Shown here piece by piece: positions 34,607 to 46,125 of a DNA stretch of 64,000 nt. The stretch comes from Tigriopus japonicus (lineage: Eukaryota > Arthropoda > Copepoda > Harpacticoida > Harpacticidae): assembly GCA_010645155.1 (NCBI GenBank), contig CM021321.1:9782414-9846413 (forward strand), read 5' to 3'. Below the pieces are notes generated by a model. That model was given only the letters and a program-made list of their open reading frames with translations. It made no database searches and was not told the origin of the DNA. The position numbers were made by a program, and so were the translations under genes. How positions within the stretch are numbered: position 1 is the first letter of the stretch; each line of letters opens with the position of its first letter.

Positions 34607-36514
34607 GTAAAAGTTTCTAATCTATGGGATAAAAGCTCTCTTTCTCTCTCTAAGTGAGGAGGTTCCACTAAGACGAGGGCTCTTGAAACCGTCTCAGATA
34701 TGTTTATATACTCCAGTGCTCCAGTATTCATAGTAGGCATACATACAGACGAGCTTTTTTTTACCCTCTTCGAGACCACTCCAAGTTCGGAACTTCATGG
34801 GTCATTGTCAATGGATGGACCGGTCAGAGCGATGAGCTCAAATGGTCCTTGAGCACACCTCAAGCAAGCCCTTTGCTCTTGATATTGGGATTGTTTGCAG
34901 TTCCTATCATCAATAGCCAGTCAAGTGGAAGATGAAGACAAATGCCGTATTTGCTCACTCTCTCACCTTGCTTGCTCGGCCTTTTTCCGTTCCGAAAAAA
35001 GGCTGCTTGACGTTTGCTCGCTTGAAAGGGTGCTCATTATTTCGATCACACCTCGACTTGTTCCACTTTGTGAGCTCGACTGAGCAATACAAGAGTAACA
35101 ACACACAATCTCTATCCGAGAAATGAGATGAGGCGAGAGAACCAATCAAACACTGAGTAAAAAAATGATCACTAGGTACGTTTCATGAGGCCCTTTTTGT
35201 ATGGTGGATGTGAGGAAAAGTGAGTCCTTGCTCCATGAGATTGTAGAAACAACTGCCAAAATGCTCCGCAACTCATCCTTTCTCAAGCCACACCTAAAGA
35301 TCATTAGGAGTGACTTATGAAACGATTTATTCATTCATAACAAAAGGATTTTGTCTGAGAAAAGCACTCCAAAGGATTGCTTCGTTGGTTTTCCGGCCTT
35401 AATGGCATGTTTCGAGAACAAATTTCAGGGTTTCTGTTAAGGATTTGGCATTCTATTTTTTGGCCGATGAGAAAGGGTTGTTTCGTTGTGAAGGGTGAGA
35501 AATCATCTGCTAGAGAGAGGATCATAAAACTTAATGGGTCTTAGAAAGTGGACCAAAGCTAAAGTCCCCTTTGGAGGGACATATTATTATTTTGTCAAGA
35601 CTCAGACTACGTACGCAGAGCGAGGGTCGTTCTTGTGGGAACTGATTATGACTTCGATTTGAAACCAATCTCATAATGGGAAATATCCTCACGTTCCATC
35701 GAGTCCTCGGCCATAAGTTATTGGAACTGGGCACTTGTTCCAGTCTGTGTTCCATCCCCATGGCGCTAAGAAAAAAAAAAAGAAAGCGAATTGGCATCTT
35801 CAGAGGATCTTGAATTTCGTATTTGGTCCACTTGGTGTGGTTTCAAGGTTACGGTCAACGATTGTACGTACAATGTGTCTGCATGGGGTAGGATCCATTG
35901 AGTGGGACCGAATGTACATAGCCTGAAGGATGGACCATATGATTTGGTCCATGATTCACGAGGGATTTTGAATGTGGGACTCCATTAGACTGGACGGGTG
36001 TGGTTGGATCGAGTGACCCACATGGTGACAAATGTGCCACTATTTGCTCAATCTTTTGCTAAAGTGTGCGAGGACGGATCCACGAAAAGTGCTTAATGTT
36101 TTCCTCGGTCCACGCACAAAAGGGTCATCAGGGAAAACTTCGCGTCGGCAAAATGAGAAGGACCTTCCGAGTTGAAGAGCACCGTCTTATCAGATATGCC
36201 TCCACCTTCAATTTGGCAACCTGAACCCAGAGATATATTGGCCCAAATCCATCGTTCCTTGGGGCTTCTTCGGGGTGTTCCAAGAAGAACAAAGTGGTGC
36301 CAGGTTATCTCAGCGTCCCAATAAAAAAGTTAGATTGAAACTCGTTCCAAAGAGCAATGAAAGTAGCAGTCTCAGCGGCATCAAACACAAACCCTCTTGC
36401 ATGCTGAACCCAAGAGATTAAGCTCAAAACTTGAAGAAGAGTGCAAACAACCGCGAAATCCATAATGAATTCCTAATCCGGAGGGAAACACGAGGAACAT
36501 TGTCAACTAATCAG
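34607..36514. other. Non-coding stretch
   Basis: Several overlapping open frames on both strands between 34895 and 35926 show no domain and contradict each other. An A-run lies at 35770-35783. No further splice pair was found. Confidence 0.45.
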
Positions 36515-36538
36515 GTTATCTTTTTCTTTCAGGTATGT
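36515..36538 (+). promoter_or_regulatory. Candidate recursive splice site (zero-length exon)
   Basis: TTATCTTTTTCTTTCAG (to 36532) is a textbook acceptor and is directly followed by GTATGT (36533-36538), a good donor. A juxtaposed acceptor and donor is the signature of ratcheting points known from long insect introns, where an intron is removed in steps. It lies on the plus strand downstream of exons A and B, in the direction their introns must run. No open exon follows the acceptor (a TAG comes after four codons in the ATG phase). Confidence 0.42.
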
Positions 36539-37817
36539 CAGTAAATTAGTGGAAAAGAACAAATACACGTGTTCTGCCTTCACACCTCATAAATTTCATC
36601 ACCATCGTTGTCGTTAGAAAGAGTGTAAAAACGATAATCCATGAAGTGGAGCTTAAAATTTTTGCAAGATTTTTTTCATCACTTTTCTTACGTCTACGTA
36701 CTTTTCGATATTTGCGATTGGCCCAATTTTCGGCATGAGCTCCTTAAATCATATTAAAGTAGGAGAGAAGAATATTCTACTTGTCTTTTCATTTAGTTTC
36801 TTTCCCACAATTTTTGTCAAGTGGAATTCATGTTTGATTGAAAACATGGGTTACCGAGATTATAAGCTATTTTTCACAGAAAGTCTTGCTCCTTAAAATC
36901 CTGGCTGGGTTCTTCCTTTCTAAACAAACCATGCGAGGTTTTTTTTGCAATAACTAAATAGGAATACCAAAAAGTTTAAAAGAAAAAGCCGAAGTGTTTA
37001 AATAACAATTCAGGAAAAAGGGAAATATTTTTTAAAATACACTAAAAATAGACATTTAACATTATTTTGGCTGATATGTTTAGCACTTTGTGGCCTAGAA
37101 GTTGTTTGTGATAACAGACTTTCCACCTTTTCCTCTGAGGTAATATGGGGCCAATCAGACAAGTTTTAATTTTTTTACATCTTTTGTGCAATTGCAATTT
37201 AATTTTTTTTGTCAAAAATGTTTTCGATCTCGTTTTTTTAGGTCGGAATCTTTCGCCATACTACAACTACTTTTCATCACTTTTGTCTTTTACTGACCCT
37301 TAAAATTTTCACTTCCGCTGATTTTAAATGCTCCCATTCTCTACCACTTTCTCCCATCATTGTCATTTATGTTTTTAGAATCAAGTTTTCCATCCTGATA
37401 ATTTGGAATCACTGATTGAAGTTGCCAGTTTTCTTCACGAAAATGAAGCATAAAGGTTTTTTTACTCGCGTATCAATAACATTCAAAGGAAAAAAAAATG
37501 AAATAAGCAAGTGATTTAAATGTTGCTTAAGATAAAATTTTCACACAAACAGTCCAACTTTTGATAATTGTCGTTCATTTTAACAATTATTTTTTGATGT
37601 TTCATTAGGTTTTAAGTGTATTTCATTTTGGTTTAACTAAGAGGATAACGTATGTTTTCGGGGAAAGACAATTCGAAGGGTTGAGAACGTATTTTACTTT
37701 GGCTGCTCACAATTTCTTCTAAACACGAGAGGGTGTTTTGAAGTTCAGTACTTTTGAGCTTAAGGAACAAACTAAACTTCTAACGCCTTCAACAATTTGT
37801 CAAATGAGAGGAATGTT
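36539..37817. other. AT-rich non-coding stretch
   Basis: Dominated by A- and T-runs with no open exon and no inverted repeat of note. Nothing recognised. Confidence 0.5.
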
Positions 37818-38095
37818 AACATAAGGTCGGTTGTTGAGGTAGTTTTGAAGTATAGTAGAAGCATATCTAGAAGCATAAAAGCAACCTGAAAGAAGCATAT
37901 GAGGCGAAGTAGAAATAACCATGCGCCTTCAAGTTTCCCTACATAAGGTGCGATTGAGAAACGCAGCTTATGTAGTAAAACTTGATCGAGCATGGTTATT
38001 TCTACTTCGCCTCATATGCTTCTTTCAGGTTGCTTTTATGCTTCTAGATATGCTTCTACTATATTTCAAAACTACCTCAACAACTGACCTAATAT
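37818..38095. repeat. Near-perfect long hairpin element
   Basis: The left arm, about 37820-37951, and the right arm, about 37962-38094, are reverse complements. The outer 100 bases match almost completely (for example ATGCTTCTAGATATGCTTCT at 38039-38058) and the inner 35 bases match less well. The loop is about ten bases. Because of the symmetry, both strands carry an open frame with the same hydrophobic peptide, which is not a gene. The CATGGTTATTT word near the inner arm recalls family 1 ends. A transcript would make a long double-stranded RNA. Confidence 0.85.
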
Positions 38096-38362
38096 TAGCA
38101 ATCCAAGAGGTTAAAGCACCATAAATAAGATTGCATATCTTGTTTATGAGACTACTCAAATATGGTTATTTCGACTCCAGATTGGTTGTTGTGGTCGCCA
38201 AGAAGGATGGTGGGATAAATAAAAAAGATCGGTTCAACTAAAAATGTTTCAGTTTGGGTTCAGCACAAAAACTTCGTTGGGTGAACTAAAAGGGGAAGCT
38301 TTTACTTTTTTAAAAGGCAATCCTCGGATTTTTAACGATCCAAGGGAATGGTTTCCGTGTAA

Positions 38363-38370
38363 GTCATCAG
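38363..38370. repeat. 8-bp target site duplication, left
   Basis: GTCATCAG here is repeated at 38919-38926, directly outside the two ends of the 38371-38918 element. Confidence 0.85.
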
Positions 38371-38918
38371 TAGGGCCCGGAAATATTTTTTTAAAAAATA
38401 TATATTTTTTTAAAAATATATATCTGTTTTTCCTCGATTTTTTAATTATTTTGGCTTTTCAAGGAAAAAATAAATATTTTCTCGAATATTTGAGTTAAAA
38501 AAACATATTTCAATCAAAATTGAGGAAATAAATGAACAACCAATGCTCAATAGGACTTACCAAAAATGAACCCAAAATACAAAAACCTCTACAAAATGGC
38601 ATTTGTCCTGAAATTTGACATTCTAAACCAAAACTCCTGTCAAACACGGAAAAAAACTGCACCATTTATTGATGAAAACTGAAAATTGTATTTTTGAATA
38701 AATTACATTCAAATAGGCCTCCAAAAAATGGCCAAATTCATCAAATTCACCACAAACAAATTTGGAAAATGGATGCACAAAGACAAAAATACCAATTAAA
38801 GGGCTTTTCTATAAACATATTTCTTAAATATCGGGCTTTTTCCAAATATTTTGGCCTTTTCAAGAAAATATATATTGGATATTTTGTCACTTTTTTGCAA
38901 ATATTTTTCCGGGCCCTA
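38371..38918. mobile_element. Non-autonomous hAT-like element with 8-bp target duplication
   Basis: The ends are TAGGGCCCGGAAA and its complement (13 perfect bases, then a similar TATTT). The flanking duplication GTCATCAG is 8 bp, the size typical of the hAT superfamily. The 548-base interior is very AT-rich. It has internal copies of TTTTGGCYTTTTCAAG (near 38449 and 38853) that could be subterminal binding sites. No transposase frame is present; the open frame at 38694-39017 crosses the right end and is chance. Confidence 0.85.
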
Positions 38919-38926
38919 GTCATCAG
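38919..38926. repeat. 8-bp target site duplication, right
   Basis: Exact GTCATCAG copy of 38363-38370. Confidence 0.85.
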
Positions 38927-41900
38927 CAATATCTACGAAATGGGTCGCATATTAATGCATTTATTTTTATTTCATCATGCATTTTTGTTATTTCTTGTAG
39001 AATATTTGGTCAAGTAATGTGTTAGAATTTACCGCTCTGAGGCAACATTAAAAATATTATTGCTAAGGGGTAGTTTGTAGGACACGATCCAATTCTCTTT
39101 TCAAATGTATTTTACAATGTTATTTGAACTGTGAACTGTTTTTTTGGTGTTTTGTGGTGACATCATTGACTGACATACTTTTGTGACCTTCAACCAAATT
39201 TCTTTTACATTTTATGAATCCTCCTAACATTTTCATTTCTCTTAATCTTTCATTTTTTCACAACTATGGTGTTCCAAAAAGAAGTGCAGCCTTGGATAAA
39301 ATATTGAGTTTTCAAAAAAGAAAAAAACTTAACCTCGCAAAAATGATCTGAAGTAGGGCCAAAAAAAAGCACCAATTTTTAGTGTTTCAACAAAATTCAT
39401 TGACTTTTTGACTCAAATTTTCTGATCGTTTCAGCAACTTATTCGGGTCGACTTGAGGTTGGTTCATCTTTGTACAGATTCGAGTTGAAAGTTTGGCTCA
39501 ACAAAGTTGACCGATCGATTTCATTCTTGTGCAGGTTGAACGGGGAAATTTAAATATTACAAGCTTTTAAAGTCTTTCACTAAAAAACGTGAGTCAATCA
39601 ACACAAGTCAAGGAGTAAGCTTGGCCTTTAGGTTCTTTTTGAACCTTGTCTGTTCTTCATTTTTTCTTCTTTTCTGTTCTTTGTGGCGGACTATGAAGAC
39701 AAAAACTCGAGCCCCTATACACACCATATAATAGACAGACACCTTTGATGGATTGCACTGAGGTAGTATGCTAGTATTAAGGTGTTTTCCATATCCCGTT
39801 CCCTATATTCAGAACCAAATCCCTCGCCTTCCCAACAATCCGAAACCAGGAACTGATTTGAACATATGTGATTACTCTTTCATGTGAAAGGTGGATTGTT
39901 GTGAGTGTCAAGAAGTTTCGTCTAAAAATGCATACTCGTTCTAAAATACAGTGGAAATTGGCATTCTCGATTTTGGCAAACGAGACTTTGATTGTGAGAA
40001 TTAGTAGCGCGAGGATGAGAAGTCTTACATAAATTGGAAAATAACCTTTTTGGTTGTTTTGGCCTGAAGAAGAAACACTTGTTTTGTTTTAAACTCTACT
40101 GTGCTTTTTCACTTTTTAGAAATTTAAAATGACAGAAATTTTTCCGGCATTTGAGACCTGCATAATTTTTTTTTCGAAGTTTATATCTGACCTAAACAGA
40201 GTCACAAAAATTTGTGTTGGTAGGGAAAAGCGCTTGTCCAAAAAATCGAGCAAAAGTCGAAATGAAAATATTGCCAACTGAAAAAACATCAAATAATTCA
40301 GAAATGTCAAATAGACAAGACAAAAGCTGAGAGACTTTTATCTTGTTTTTTATTTTTATTTTTTGTTGCCTATTTAAATCAAAAAGCTTTTTTTCGGGTC
40401 ACTTCAAGCTTCAAAGAACCTTTCGGAACTAATTTTTTCTAAAAACATCATTTCATTTATTTGTATTGTGTTGGACTTTTATCCCCATCATCCCGTCTAT
40501 GTACCAAAGGTAACGTCGACTGACCAATCCGCATCAGAAAAATGATCCTTCATACCGGATTTCTAGACTAAAAAGAAGGCCTGAAAACTGCTTCGCATAG
40601 TCAGCATCCAATTCCAAACCCATCGATCTGTCTTCGTGGGCGCCATGCCTTCATTTCAGAGGAGTTATTTGTATTGTTACTTTGACGCTCACCACTTCCT
40701 GTTCAGCTGACCTCTCATATCTTTTGGCTGATCCAGGATGGTCCCTGATGTAGCACAAGTTGTGACTTGGATAGAGAAAAAGATTTCTTTTGATCTTCAA
40801 TTTCACTCCAGTTTTAGGTCAACTCTCATGAGTCTTTCGCAATGCTTTTTCCACCTTTTTCTTGAACAATTCTGTTCCACTTTCCTTGTTCTCTCGAGAG
40901 CACCTCTCCTAACGGGGTTTCGCGGCGCTATTCGCCGTTCAGAGTTCCGTGCGAGCTCGAGCTGGCTCGATCCTTGTCTTTCCTTTTGTACATTTTGGCC
41001 CAGGGCTCATTTGAGTTTCGCACTGGAAGTCAGAGTTGCACGAACTCACAGGAAGGAACACTTTTTGAGTGTGAAAAAGACGGTTGAGTGTGTTTATCCA
41101 GTTTTTGCTCATATCAAAGTAGTGTGGTGCCACGAGAAAACCCTGTTGAAGATAGTTGGATAAGATAATAATTCAGTGAATAGAAGTGACTCTCTTCATC
41201 AGCACCACAATCCAGGTTTTTTAGACTAAGTTTCTGCAAAAGAGTGTGAGGTTCAATCTAAGAAGACTGATATGGAACAAGGCTTTACGTACAGTTAAGA
41301 GTAAATAATGTGTATAGAGATTGCTTCTGTTCTGGTAAGCTGATAATAATAACAACGAGTCCATCTTCTTTTGGCACTCCGAGATCTGAGAAGCATTCAC
41401 GAGCAGTTAAGGCCCCATTTGTGTAATCTCCGATTGAAAAGCTTAAGCGAACTTGTTTGGCGGAAAAATCCTCATCCTCGTGTCTTATCAGTAATCACCC
41501 ATTGCCAAAGGTTTCTTCCTCTTGTTTTGCACTTTAGGGGGATTGACTGACCTCATTCTCTTCTTGGAAACAACGACAACAACAATTGGTATTTGTCTGC
41601 CAAGATTTGTTCCTGACTTGTTCCACCCTTTGTCCCCTAATTACAGGTTACCAGTCTCTTAACTACGAGTACCAAGGGGACCCTTCAAGTGTTCCAAGTT
41701 CCTATTCATATACGTAGGGAACAGTCTCATTCAAACAGGTCTCATGAACATGATCTACTATAATGTTTTGCCACTTTAAAATACTGACACTTTTGTGACT
41801 TTAAAAACATACAATTTTTATCAAAGGTCATGGAACTCACCCTTGTGGAACAAGTCACCTTGGGAACAACTTAATTGAGCATGCACATTTTGAGTGAAAT

Positions 41901-44900
41901 CCTGACACTTTGATGTATTGGAAAATGGGATTTTTGCTCCGTTTCAATTTTGTTCCCTATTCAAACAGAGACATCTTAAATGAGCCCTCAAAGAGCCTGA
42001 AAAGATGTTCCAAGTCTCGTGAAAACTTCCTCCTTTTCTTCTCACCTCAACTCAACGCTGTCTTTTAGGCTCATTCAAAGCAAATTGGCACACTTGTAAT
42101 CATTTGTCAATGGATATTGAGCCCTCGAAGGCATCCGAGTTGCAATACATCGTTCTTGGAACGTTCCAGGACTTGCATAGTTTTTTATATTTGTAGGGAA
42201 GGTTTGACGCAAAAAAACACGCACACAAAACCTGCAGTAGGGAGTTTCCTTTCAAGTCGGACTTTTTCACCCTCATTCGTTCGTTCGTTGGTTCCCCAAT
42301 GCAACGAGTGAAGGACTTTGACTGGAAAGGGCCGGTAAATAGGGAACTGGGGCGTGAATAAATGGTGATCATTTGTAGTAATGGACTCTTTTTAACCAAA
42401 GGAGGGTAGAAATGTCTTCAGTGGGAGGAAGTCCCATGCATTATCGGACAGCTTGTTTACTAAGAAAATCCAGGTCCTTTTTTGCCACACCGGAACGAAC
42501 AACGCGGAAGCTCATTGATTTCCGTTCGCTTGAAATCTAAACCGTCCGAGTGTTTCCACCTTGCTTGGTTAATGCCATATTTGGAGAGTTAGTGCCACCG
42601 GTACGTAAAAGGATAGGAGTTATTTATGGCCAAAGTTGGCCGAACCTTGAGTCAAGAGGAAGAGAGTAAATTAAGTCAGAGGCCAAGGTCATTATTTCGC
42701 GAACTGGGAAAGTATCGTAAATATACTCTTTGACGGTGGGTTTCTCTGCGAGTCATTAGCCATTCTTATCCGCACGATCTCGATAACGAGACTTCATCTC
42801 CTCGACCATCAGGTTCTTTAGCCCAAATAGCCCATCGCCAGATACTCGAACCAAGTCTGGAACGAATCTGTTTTGGTTCTTTTGATTTGGACCGACCGAG
42901 GTTTTTCGATCAAAACTCTAGTTTACGAGAGGTTGTAGTATTTGGCAACTTTTTGCCATTAAGAAATGGCTCTCTTCATAAGGCCGCACGTCAAAGCGAT
43001 TATATTCGCCTCTAGAGACTGCATGCACATAACGGTTCGATCCGTTCTCGGTTGATCACTTTGTGAAAGATCATGACTCATGTCATTAATCCATATTATC
43101 TACATATTTCTGTGCCAGAATCCCGTTCATAATTAATGGTATATGTACAAGATCCTTGAGCTTATTCTCAAATTAGTTTGGGACGCAAATCTTGGCCTTG
43201 TCTCCATTTCCTAATATGGTTACTCACTAGCTGGTTTATGTGCTTCAGCACTGACATCTCGTGACTTTTGCATTTTGTTCCATCCAGTTTGGCTTGAACT
43301 TATTTGCATTCGTCTTGGGACATGAAACAAAGATGAACGATGATGACGCCTCATATCGGTCTTTGTCACTCCTCACAACCAAGTTCAATGTCATGGGCCT
43401 TGAGCCAAAGCCATTGACAATAACAGTTCCAATGTGAGCTCCTTGTGGACCTCGCTAACCCTGGACCATTCATTGGTTACCTTTCACAAAAGTTCTCAGA
43501 ATTGCCGTTAGGACGCAACACCGGTTTTTCCCAATTTCATGCTCATGACCATCCCCCGGTAATTTAACTTGTTTGTAAAATAATTATTCGTTCAGTAAAG
43601 CATATAAAAAAATGTTTGAATAAATTTTGCTTTTGAAGGTTTGGTTAATTTGGATATGACACCCAAGGGCAAATGCTTAGTGGATAATACAAACACCTTT
43701 AACAGTACCGCCCATAGATAAAAGAATACATTCAATTAAATACGGAAGTGAAAAGGGCAACACGTCCAGGGATTCAGACGTCCTTTGTATGTGTTTGTTT
43801 GAGCTCTGGCGCACCATTCGCAGGATGACATGCATGCAAACAAGTGAGGACGAAGAGGGAATACAACCCCAGGAAAAACTGCTTAAACAAAAAAGATCCC
43901 TGAGGCTCACGTTTCATGGATATTTTGGCCAAAAGTCGGGATTGCTTGCCTTTTTTACATCTTGGGTACCCATTAAAATACCGATGTGCTCGCCTCTTTC
44001 GCACAGTAGATTTGGTCATGACAAAAAGGTCGAGCGAGACCAAAGGAAACGGTTGTGCAAATGCATACCGCAGTTTCTCTATTCGTTCTGGCGAACACGG
44101 TCAATATTATAAACCTTAAAGTTGTGCCATTAGCATGTGAAAAGTCTGATCCAACCGAGACTGCATCTGATTTTGACTGGATTTGGTCGTATCCGTCACA
44201 TTCTATGGACCTTGAAATGTGTCCAACTTCGAATAATAGTGCAGAACTTGCTCATAGTTGACAGGAAAGGACTTGTGGGCAAAGACTGGGACTCGGGCAT
44301 TATCCATGTCTGTATAAAAGTAAATTCAACGCTCTCAAGCTTTATCATAAGTGGTATCTTGAAAATGTAAACCCTATTTTAGCCTTCAATGTGTTACCGA
44401 AGGTAGCCTTTTTTCTTCGAAAATTTAAAACCTAAAGAATTGGAAATAAATGGCCTAAAGTGGGTATTCTTATCCAGTAAGTTATCATGAACAAAGTGGA
44501 ATGTAGAGCCGCCAACACACAAAGCCAAGGTTTTGAAGAACTTAATCAGAGTGAAACTGTACTTATAATTAATGAAGTAATTGATTCCTTAGGGAATATA
44601 AGTTTTTGATATATTTTCAATTTGGACTCGTCAGTTTTGTAAAACGGAACTCACCCATCATGACTGATGCATGCCATGGTATGGTCCAAGACTCGATTTT
44701 AAATGCTTTGAGCACCTTGACGCTCATTTTTGGCCTTTTCTGCGGGTTCACACGTGGCCATAACAAAAAAAATGTTTAACAACTTTAAGCTGAGGGGCAA
44801 GAAAGAAAAGAAGCACTAAATTAGGTCCAGTAATGATCCACTCTTGTTGCCATTAGAGCCACTATAATTTGAAAGAGTACGTGTATTAGATAGAGTGGTT

Positions 44901-44938
44901 TCACTTGGAACCAATTTTTACACACAGGATAGTGAATG
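38927..44938. other. Non-coding stretch without recognised gene
   Basis: AT-rich to about 40500, more balanced afterwards. The frame at 40738-41163 covers a GC-richer patch with a GGCGCTATTCGCCG-type palindrome and may mark a promoter or 5' UTR, but has no domain or donor. The CCCTAATTACAG|GTTACC at 41637-41652 is a weak acceptor/donor pair. Nothing else could be supported. Confidence 0.45.
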
Positions 44939-45254
44939 GACCGAAAGCGCTTTCAGCCGAAATTACAGCCAAAATTTCGGTTTCGGTTATGCCTACCTAA
45001 ACCGAAATCAAACATGCACTATAGACTTAGATGGACTTTGACAATATAATCGCAAAATTTTTCGTCTGAAACCCTCTGAAATTGAAGTTTCCTGCTTTTT
45101 CAAAATTTTGCAACTACCCAACATCGAACACATGAGTAATTTAATTCTTAAGGTGGATTTTGCATTTATACAATTTTGTAGTCAGCTGCTTTCGGTTTTG
45201 GTTAAGCCCCCTTTCGGCCGGAACTTTCGGTTTCGGTTATGAGCCCTTTCGGTC
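44939..45254. repeat. CCGAAA-rich inverted-repeat element
   Basis: GACCGAAAG at 44939 pairs with CTTTCGGTC ending at 45254. Near both ends the word CCGAAA or TTTCGG recurs (TTTCGGTTTCGGTTATG is present at both 44975-44991 and 45225-45241). The layout, clustered subterminal words inside short inverted ends, suggests a small hAT-like non-autonomous element. No target duplication was found, so limits are approximate. The sequence just right of it (45265-45480) contains no supported gene. Confidence 0.6.
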
Positions 45255-45951
45255 GATTACAAATACAGGGTTGTCTATAATTAATGTCCCCTAGATTTTG
45301 CAATAAACTAAACAAAACAAGATTCAAAAGATACATTTTGGTAGAAAGAACAGCAAATTTTGAAGTGTATGTCCAAAAGTTTTTTGCCCTCATCAAACCC
45401 ATTAAGTCCATATTAGGTAGAATATTGGGCAATCAAAAAAGCTGGGAACACTTTTCATAATAGACTGTGTATAATATGAGTTGGAAAGCCACCACTCGAT
45501 ACAAAATCATAGCTTTTGAACAATTCAATCAATTTCGCCAATCCTTGTTATACCCATACCTATACCTACCTACCCATTTACCTATATAACCATTTTCGTT
45601 TATTCCTCCTTCTTCAGTATTAGTGTGCCATTATTGTGTTTCCAGGTATTCTTTATCTGGGCTCGGACGCCTAATTCGCATGACCCTTTAATTAAATATA
45701 TTATAAGAAGAGGTCACTTTGCTTTTGCAAATCTAGGATGCTTTTTGAAAATCCTGTGCTTGCTTAACATTTTCATCTAAGTCAAGAAAATGGGAGCAAA
45801 AATCTCACGTCCGTCATCTTTGACTACAATGGCTCTAGTTACCACATTCTTGACCCATCACGAATTTTTTTCGCCTATCAACATAACGCTTAAAACTGAC
45901 TCATTAATAGCTAATCGGCTATGTTTCTGATTTGTTTGTTTGAGTTCTTGT
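45255..45951. other. Non-coding stretch with a possible micro-exon
   Basis: TTCCTCCTTCTTCAG at 45603-45617 is a good acceptor. Only 28 bases later TTTCCAG|GTATTC (45639-45651) gives a donor-like site, so a 28-nt exon is imaginable but unsupported. The minus-strand frame 45202-45432 crosses an element boundary and has no domain. Confidence 0.3.
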
Positions 45952-46125
45952 GGTATTAATTACAAAAATAGCTACTGCGGTTGACAGAAGCTTTAATGGG
46001 CGAACCTTTGGTCATTCTCAAGGGTCAGGTAATAATTAAGACATGTCTTGTACAGAGCAGTAATGTCTCTAGTTAAGCATCCTCTTTGGAAGCAGTTTCC
46101 TGACCCGGAATAAACAAAAGAAAAT
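45952..46125 (+). mobile_element. SINE fragment, diverged
   Basis: GAGTTCTTGTGGTATTAA, TTTAATGGGCGAACCT, GGTCATTCTCAAGGGTCAGG and an A-rich end follow in the same order as in the SINE at 8656-9130 (minus strand). The tRNA-like part is missing and the copy is clearly older than the other two. A short TTTGTTTGTTTG at 45940-45951 stands in front of it. Confidence 0.72.

Noticed and set aside
37772..38124. Two opposite frames sharing a hydrophobic, membrane-like peptide
   Set aside because: The identity is a result of the hairpin: each arm encodes the same peptide on opposite strands.
40738..41163. 141-codon forward frame in a GC-richer patch
   Set aside because: No domain and no donor. The patch may be regulatory, but a protein is not supported.
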